This document shows positions 6,564-9,178 of a stretch of 9,178 nt of DNA, in pieces. The notes beneath the pieces were generated by a model. It ran no database searches. It saw only the letters and a program-made list of their open reading frames with translations, and was not told the DNA's origin. This DNA comes from Flavobacterium psychrophilum (GTDB taxonomy: Bacteria; Bacteroidota; Bacteroidia; Flavobacteriales; Flavobacteriaceae), in NCBI GenBank assembly GCA_945866505.1, contig CAMBHH010000136.1, forward strand, positions 1 to 9,178, given 5' to 3'. Made by a program: the position numbers and the translations under genes. The first letter of the stretch is position 1. The number at the start of each line of letters is the position of its first letter.

Positions 6564-7148
6564 ATGGCTGATAGTAAACTTCCAGACGCTTTATTGGTAA
6601 AGAAATACGTTGACGGCGATGAAAATGCCTTGAACGTTTTAATCAATAGACATCAATCCAAAATTTTTGGCTTTATTCATTCAAAAATCTCTGATAGAGA
6701 TATTTCGAATGATATTTTTCAGGACACCTTTATTAAAGTTATTCGAACTTTAAAATCTAAATCCTATAACGAAGAAGGCAAATTCTTACCTTGGGTAATG
6801 CGAATTGCGCACAATCTGATTATTGACCATTTTCGCAGAAGCAAAAAAATGCCAATGTTCAGAGAAACTGAAGAATTCTCAATTTTTTCTATTATGTCCG
6901 ATAATTCGCTTACTATAGAAAACAAGATAATTCAGGAACAGGTAGAAATCGATTTACGTAAACTAATCGACGAGCTTCCAGCCGATCAAAAAGAAGTTTT
7001 GATTATGCGTATGTATCAAGATATGAGTTTCAAAGAAATTTCAGAATTGACAGGGGTTAGTATCAATACTGCTTTGGGTAGAATGCGGTATGCTCTGATG
7101 AATATGAGAAAAGTTATTAACAAACATCAAATAATTTTAACAAGTTGA
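6564..7148 (+). CDS. RNA polymerase sigma factor, sigma-70 family, ECF-type
   Basis: A 194-residue two-domain sigma factor, normal length for the extracytoplasmic-function class. Region 2 covers about 26-94: NRHQSKIFGF, the core-binding DIFQDTFIKVI helix, then FLPWVMRIAHNLIIDHFRR, which contacts the -10 DNA. Region 4 covers about 134-186: ELPADQKEVLIMR followed by a helix-turn-helix (about 155-176, FKEISELTGVSINTALGRMR). Regions 1 and 3 are absent. It would direct RNA polymerase to a special set of promoters. I see no anti-sigma gene with a membrane segment next to it; instead a 47-residue small gene follows. The ATG at 6564 fits the family N-terminus and comes just after an inverted repeat. 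The close match to a recurrent flavobacterial type suggests a core regulator rather than a TonB-linked FecI-type sigma factor. Confidence 0.93.
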   Translation: MADSKLPDALLVKKYVDGDENALNVLINRHQSKIFGFIHSKISDRDISNDIFQDTFIKVIRTLKSKSYNEEGKFLPWVMRIAHNLIIDHFRRSKKMPMFRETEEFSIFSIMSDNSLTIENKIIQEQVEIDLRKLIDELPADQKEVLIMRMYQDMSFKEISELTGVSINTALGRMRYALMNMRKVINKHQIILTS

Positions 7149-7172
7149 TACGATACTGTAAAATTTAGCGTT

Positions 7173-7197
7173 CTAATAAAAAACTATAATTTATTAG
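7173..7197 (+). repeat. 8-bp inverted repeat ending 3 nt before the small gene
   Basis: CTAATAAA (7173-7180) and TTTATTAG (7190-7197) are perfectly complementary with a 9-nt loop, just upstream of the ATG at 7201. It could act on translation of the small gene or as an attenuating stem after the sigma factor. AT-rich repeats of this size can also occur by chance. Confidence 0.4.
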
Positions 7198-7200
7198 TAT

Positions 7201-7344
7201 ATGGCAAAAATTTACACTGCAAAAAAATTAGTTACCAATTCAATGAAACCAAAAAAAGAAATCATTTCTTTTTTATTAAATTACTCAAAAGCGTTAAGCG
7301 TCTTAAATGTAAATAATAAAAGTTTCGAAATTATAGCTAATTAA
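7201..7344 (+). CDS. Small protein, 47 residues, downstream of the sigma factor
   Basis: ATG at 7201 opens 47 codons ending in TAA at 7342-7344, before a strong terminator. The product is basic and soluble: an N-terminal Lys-rich part (MAKIYTAKKL) leads into KPKKEIISFLLNYSKALSVL (about 16-35), a likely amphipathic helix, and the tail NKSFEIIAN. No membrane segment and no cysteines. I recall small Bacteroidota proteins with the same layout (basic start, FLLNYSKAL helix, SFE-I-N tail), often near regulators, which argues for a real gene. That is memory, not a search. It follows the sigma gene by 52 nt and shares its terminator, so the two probably form one transcript. A role in modulating the sigma factor is a guess only. 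Confidence 0.7.
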   Translation: MAKIYTAKKLVTNSMKPKKEIISFLLNYSKALSVLNVNNKSFEIIAN

Positions 7345-7346
7345 TC

Positions 7347-7390
7347 AAACGTCTTGATCCCGATAGCTATCGGGATCAAGACGTTTTTTT
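7347..7390 (+). terminator. Perfect 40-bp palindrome with T tail, terminator shared by both sides
   Basis: Positions 7347-7386 form a perfect 20+20 bp palindrome with no spacer (centre GATAG|CTATC, flanked by TCCC and GGGA), followed by seven T on the plus strand. It ends the sigma factor/small protein transcript. The stop codon of the converging endonuclease III gene (7378-7376) lies inside it, and it may also terminate that transcript, although its tail on the minus strand has only three T. Confidence 0.88.
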
Positions 7391-8032
7391 ATAGTACTCA
7401 TTCAAAACTGATTTTTTACCGACCATTTTTGTTATAATGTCCTTTTCTAAAGCCCAACCTCGAGCTGGAGAATATTCACGCCCGTACCAAATCATTTGCA
7501 GGTGCAAATCGTTCCAAGTCTCCTCTGGAAAAATTCGTTTCGCATCTTTTTCGGTCTGGACAACATTTTTCCCATTAGACAAATTCCATCGGTACATTAA
7601 TCTATGAATGTGCGTATCGACCGGAAACGCTGGAACACCAAAAGCTTGTGACATCACCACACTCGCCGTTTTATGTCCTACAGCTGGCAATTCTTCCAAA
7701 CTCTCAAAACTTTTTGGCACTTTTCCACCGTGTTTATCAATCAAAATATGAGACAAACCGTGAATCCCCTTCGATTTCATCGGGGACAAACCACAAGGAC
7801 GAATGATTTCTTTGATTTCTTCAATCGACATTTTTATCATATCGTAAGGATTATCTGCTTTCGCAAAAAGCAAAGGCGTAATCTGATTCACACGAACATC
7901 CGTGCATTGCGCCGAAAGCAAAACGGCGATGAGCAGCGTATAAGGATCTTTGTGGTTCAACGGAATTGGAATCTCGGGATACAATTCTTTTAACGTATTT
8001 ATAACAAACGTTACCCGTTCTTGTTTGGTCAT
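7376..8032 (-). CDS. nth: Endonuclease III (HhH-GPD DNA glycosylase/AP lyase) without the iron-sulfur loop
   Basis: A 218-residue base-excision-repair enzyme that removes oxidised pyrimidines and nicks abasic sites. Order: N-terminal helical part with LLIAVLLSAQCTDVRVNQ (33-50, the usual LSAQATD-type motif), the helix-hairpin-helix LPAVGHKTASVV (115-126) with catalytic Lys121, and catalytic Asp139 in VDTHIHR (138-144). Length is near the family norm. The C-terminal region that normally carries four cysteines for a [4Fe-4S] cluster (C-x6-C-x2-C-x5-C) reads GREYSPARGWALEKDIITKM here (184-203) with none; the only cysteines are C43 and C80. The catalytic residues are intact, so activity is expected. 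The ATG at 8032 is chosen by fit to the family N-terminus. A weak promoter candidate (TAATTTTA at 8060-8053) precedes it. It is divergent from the peroxiredoxin gene. Confidence 0.93.
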   Translation of the reverse strand: MTKQERVTFVINTLKELYPEIPIPLNHKDPYTLLIAVLLSAQCTDVRVNQITPLLFAKADNPYDMIKMSIEEIKEIIRPCGLSPMKSKGIHGLSHILIDKHGGKVPKSFESLEELPAVGHKTASVVMSQAFGVPAFPVDTHIHRLMYRWNLSNGKNVVQTEKDAKRIFPEETWNDLHLQMIWYGREYSPARGWALEKDIITKMVGKKSVLNEYYKKTS

Positions 8033-8052
8033 TTTTTATTAAATTTGAATTG

Positions 8053-8084
8053 TAAAATTACTATAATTTTTATAATGTGCCTAA
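8053..8084 (-). promoter_or_regulatory. Weak candidate promoter of the endonuclease III gene
   Basis: On the minus strand TTAG (8084-8081), 20 nt, TAATTTTA (8060-8053). Each element has one mismatch to TTTG and TAnnTTTG. The spacing and the roughly 15-nt leader fit, but the match is not strong. Confidence 0.3.
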
Positions 8085-8219
8085 TCCAGCTTTCCGTTTC
8101 AACTCCTCATTTTTTCAGCTTTTTTTCTAAGCAAAAGCAAGAGCTTCCTTTGGTCGCTTTGCTATTTCAAGAAAAATTAGCTTCAAAAACTGCGGGGTTT
8201 TCACTTCAATCTGGGGCAG
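8081..8219. repeat. Candidate dispersed intergenic repeat element
   Basis: A 139-bp non-coding element between divergent genes. Its ends are partly inverted: CTAATCCAG (8081-8089) against CTGGGGCAG (8211-8219), 7 of 9 positions complementary. Inside are similar pieces TTTCCGTTTCAACT (8091-8104) and TTTTCACTTCAATCT (8198-8212), and a central hairpin AGCAAAAGC (8130-8138) with GCTTTGCT (8156-8163). Its general wording resembles repeats I recall from between Flavobacterium genes; copy number cannot be seen in one window. Confidence 0.45.
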
Positions 8220-8258
8220 GACACCCAACAGCTACAACCCAACACCCAAGACCCAATT

Positions 8259-8711
8259 ATGACAACACTAAAAAAAGGAGACAAAGCTCCCAGTTTTTCG
8301 GGACTAGACCAAGATGGAATTCCGCACAAATTAGCCGATTATGAAGGAAAAAAACTAGTAGTTTTCTTCTATCCAAAAGCGAACACCCCAGGTTGCACTG
8401 CCGAAGCCTGCGATTTAAGAGACAATTTCGAACGTTTTAAGGCTAATAATTATGAACTTTTGGGAGTAAGTGCCGATAGCGCAAAAGCGCAAGCCAAGTT
8501 CAAGGATAAATACAGTTTTCCGTTTCCATTATTGGCAGACGAAGACAAGTCGGTTATTCAAGCCTTTGGGGTTTGGGGACCCAAAAAGTTTATGGGAAAG
8601 GCATATGACGGGATTCACAGAACCACCTTCATCATCAATGAAAACGGAATTATTGATGAAATAATATCCGATGTAAAAACCAAAGAGCACGCAGCGCAGA
8701 TCTTGAAGTAA
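8259..8711 (+). CDS. bcp: Thioredoxin-dependent thiol peroxidase, Bcp/PrxQ peroxiredoxin
   Basis: A 150-residue cytosolic peroxiredoxin of the Bcp/PrxQ class that reduces hydrogen peroxide and organic hydroperoxides with electrons from thioredoxin. The active-site block YPKANTPGCTAEACDLRD (38-55) contains peroxidatic Cys46 in the P-x3-T-x2-C motif (P39, T43, C46) and resolving Cys51 five residues later, the two-cysteine arrangement of E. coli Bcp. Arg121 in the HRTTFII strand completes the site. Length is close to the family norm. The ATG at 8259 is fixed by the conserved LKKGDKAPSF start. It stands alone between a repeat-like element and its own terminator. No clear TAnnTTTG promoter is visible, so its promoter may lie in the repeat-like region. 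Confidence 0.95.
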   Translation: MTTLKKGDKAPSFSGLDQDGIPHKLADYEGKKLVVFFYPKANTPGCTAEACDLRDNFERFKANNYELLGVSADSAKAQAKFKDKYSFPFPLLADEDKSVIQAFGVWGPKKFMGKAYDGIHRTTFIINENGIIDEIISDVKTKEHAAQILK

Positions 8712-8722
8712 TTACAACTAAT

Positions 8723-8762
8723 ACAAAAAACGCTAAAAAAATCTTTTTTTTGGCGTTTTTGT
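8723..8762 (+). terminator. Rho-independent terminator after bcp
   Basis: Starting 12 nt after the stop: an AAAAACGCT + A-run arm (8726-8741) pairs with T-run + GGCGTTTTT (8745-8760), with a TCT loop and one T-G wobble, then GTTGTTT. A short GC core with A- and T-rich flanks and a T-rich tail is typical of flavobacterial terminators. Confidence 0.8.
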
Positions 8763-9026
8763 TGTTTAAAAACCACTTCTTTTGATTTTCCAAAATTACC
8801 CTAACAGCATTCAATTCAATAGTTTGTACAATTTGTTCGTTCCGAACCACTACCTGTCTAAGCGCTATAAAAATACGTCCAATTTAAAATTCACTTGTTT
8901 AAACTTGAGTTGAATTTTGAATGGTCTTTTGGTTAATCTCAAAGGTAACCTTTGAGCTGCAAACTTCCTTTTTTTATAATTGTTTATGCCCCTATTTATA
9001 TAAAAAGTTTTTTTTGTAAAATAGTT
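8763..9026. other. Non-coding spacer before tRNA-Ser
   Basis: I see no gene here on either strand. It contains an 8-bp inverted repeat AAAATTCA (8886-8893)/TGAATTTT (8911-8918) and the perfect palindrome at 8938-8956, plus A/T runs near the tRNA promoter. Confidence 0.5.
8938..8956. promoter_or_regulatory. 19-bp perfect palindrome, operator-like
   Basis: CTCAAAGGTAACCTTTGAG has two perfect 9-bp arms around one central A. The size and symmetry suit a dimeric DNA-binding protein, but there is no protein gene immediately downstream; the nearest start is the tRNA promoter about 70 nt away. A fortuitous TACCTTTG on the minus strand is part of the palindrome. Confidence 0.35.
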
Positions 9027-9057
9027 TTTGTAAAACAAAAAAAGGTTCCTATATTTG
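9027..9057 (+). promoter_or_regulatory. Promoter of tRNA-Ser
   Basis: TTTG (9027-9030), exactly 19 nt, TATATTTG (9050-9057): a full match to the Bacteroidota housekeeping promoter. Transcription would start near 9064, inside the left arm of a small hairpin (CGCATT 9062-9067, AATGCG 9077-9082) in the tRNA 5' leader. Confidence 0.8.
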
Positions 9058-9089
9058 CAACCGCATTGAGAAATCGAATGCGCTTTATT

Positions 9090-9174
9090 GGAGAAATGGC
9101 AGAGCGGTCGAATGCGGCAGTCTTGAAAACTGTTGACTGTAACAGGTCCGGGGGTTCGAATCCCTCTTTCTCCG
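9090..9174 (+). tRNA. tRNA-Ser (anticodon UGA)
   Basis: An 85-nt tRNA with a long variable arm, as expected for serine. The acceptor stem GGAGAAA (9090-9096) pairs with TTTCTCC (9167-9173), with G at 9174 as the discriminator. The anticodon stem GCAGT/ACTGT encloses the loop CTTGAAA with anticodon TGA at 9124-9126, reading UCA and probably other UCN codons. The T arm is GGGGG-TTCGAAT-CCCTC. The bases after the discriminator are CTTT, so CCA is not encoded and must be added by the nucleotidyltransferase. Confidence 0.96.
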
Positions 9175-9178
9175 CTTT

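Noticed and set aside
6564..7148. FecI-type sigma factor of an iron or glycan uptake system
   Set aside because: No FecR-like anti-sigma factor and no SusC/SusD or TonB-dependent receptor gene is adjacent.
8021..8344. 107-codon plus-strand frame spanning the nth-bcp spacer
   Set aside because: It covers the repeat-like element and overlaps the start of bcp in another frame; low-complexity composition and no homology pattern.

Overview
The window looks like chromosomal DNA of a flavobacterium (Bacteroidota, Flavobacterium-like). The DNA is AT-rich. Leaders carry no Shine-Dalgarno sequence. Several genes are preceded by the Bacteroidota-type promoter (TTTG or TTG, about 19-21 nt, TAnnTTTG). 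The proteins read like flavobacterial versions of their families. This is inferred from the sequence alone.

Layout. 1-2222 (minus): a MATE-family multidrug/Na+ exporter with a TTG start, then an SPFH/prohibitin-like membrane protein whose C-terminus runs off the left edge. 2223-3272: a low-density stretch holding one small glyoxalase-like VOC gene (minus) between two gene-poor spacers. 3273-4788 (minus): a 488-residue conserved protein of unknown function, closed by a 13-bp terminator hairpin. It is transcribed divergently from 4887-6164 (plus), a PhnP-like metallo-beta-lactamase-fold hydrolase followed 12 nt later by a small membrane-anchored protein; the two promoters appear to overlap. 6165-6563: a 399-nt spacer with several inverted repeats and a promoter region. 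6564-7344 (plus): an ECF-type sigma factor followed by a 47-residue small protein that is easy to miss. Both starts sit just after a perfect AT-rich inverted repeat. 7347-7390: a perfect 40-bp palindromic terminator. 7376-8032 (minus): an endonuclease III whose stop codon lies inside that palindrome and which lacks all four iron-sulfur cysteines. 8081-8219: a repeat-like intergenic element. 8259-8711 (plus): a Bcp/PrxQ peroxiredoxin with its own terminator. 8763-9089: non-coding, with a 19-bp palindrome and a textbook promoter for tRNA-Ser(UGA) at 9090-9174.

Most genes are housekeeping or stress-related: export, membrane organisation, aldehyde detoxification, base-excision repair, peroxide removal and regulation. 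They form short independent units rather than one pathway. I see no phage, CRISPR, complete insertion sequence or defence system, and no clear previously undescribed multi-gene system. The parts most worth following up are the sigma factor/47-residue protein pair with its hairpins and unusual promoter region, the unknown 488-residue protein sharing a promoter region with the hydrolase, and the cluster-less endonuclease III.
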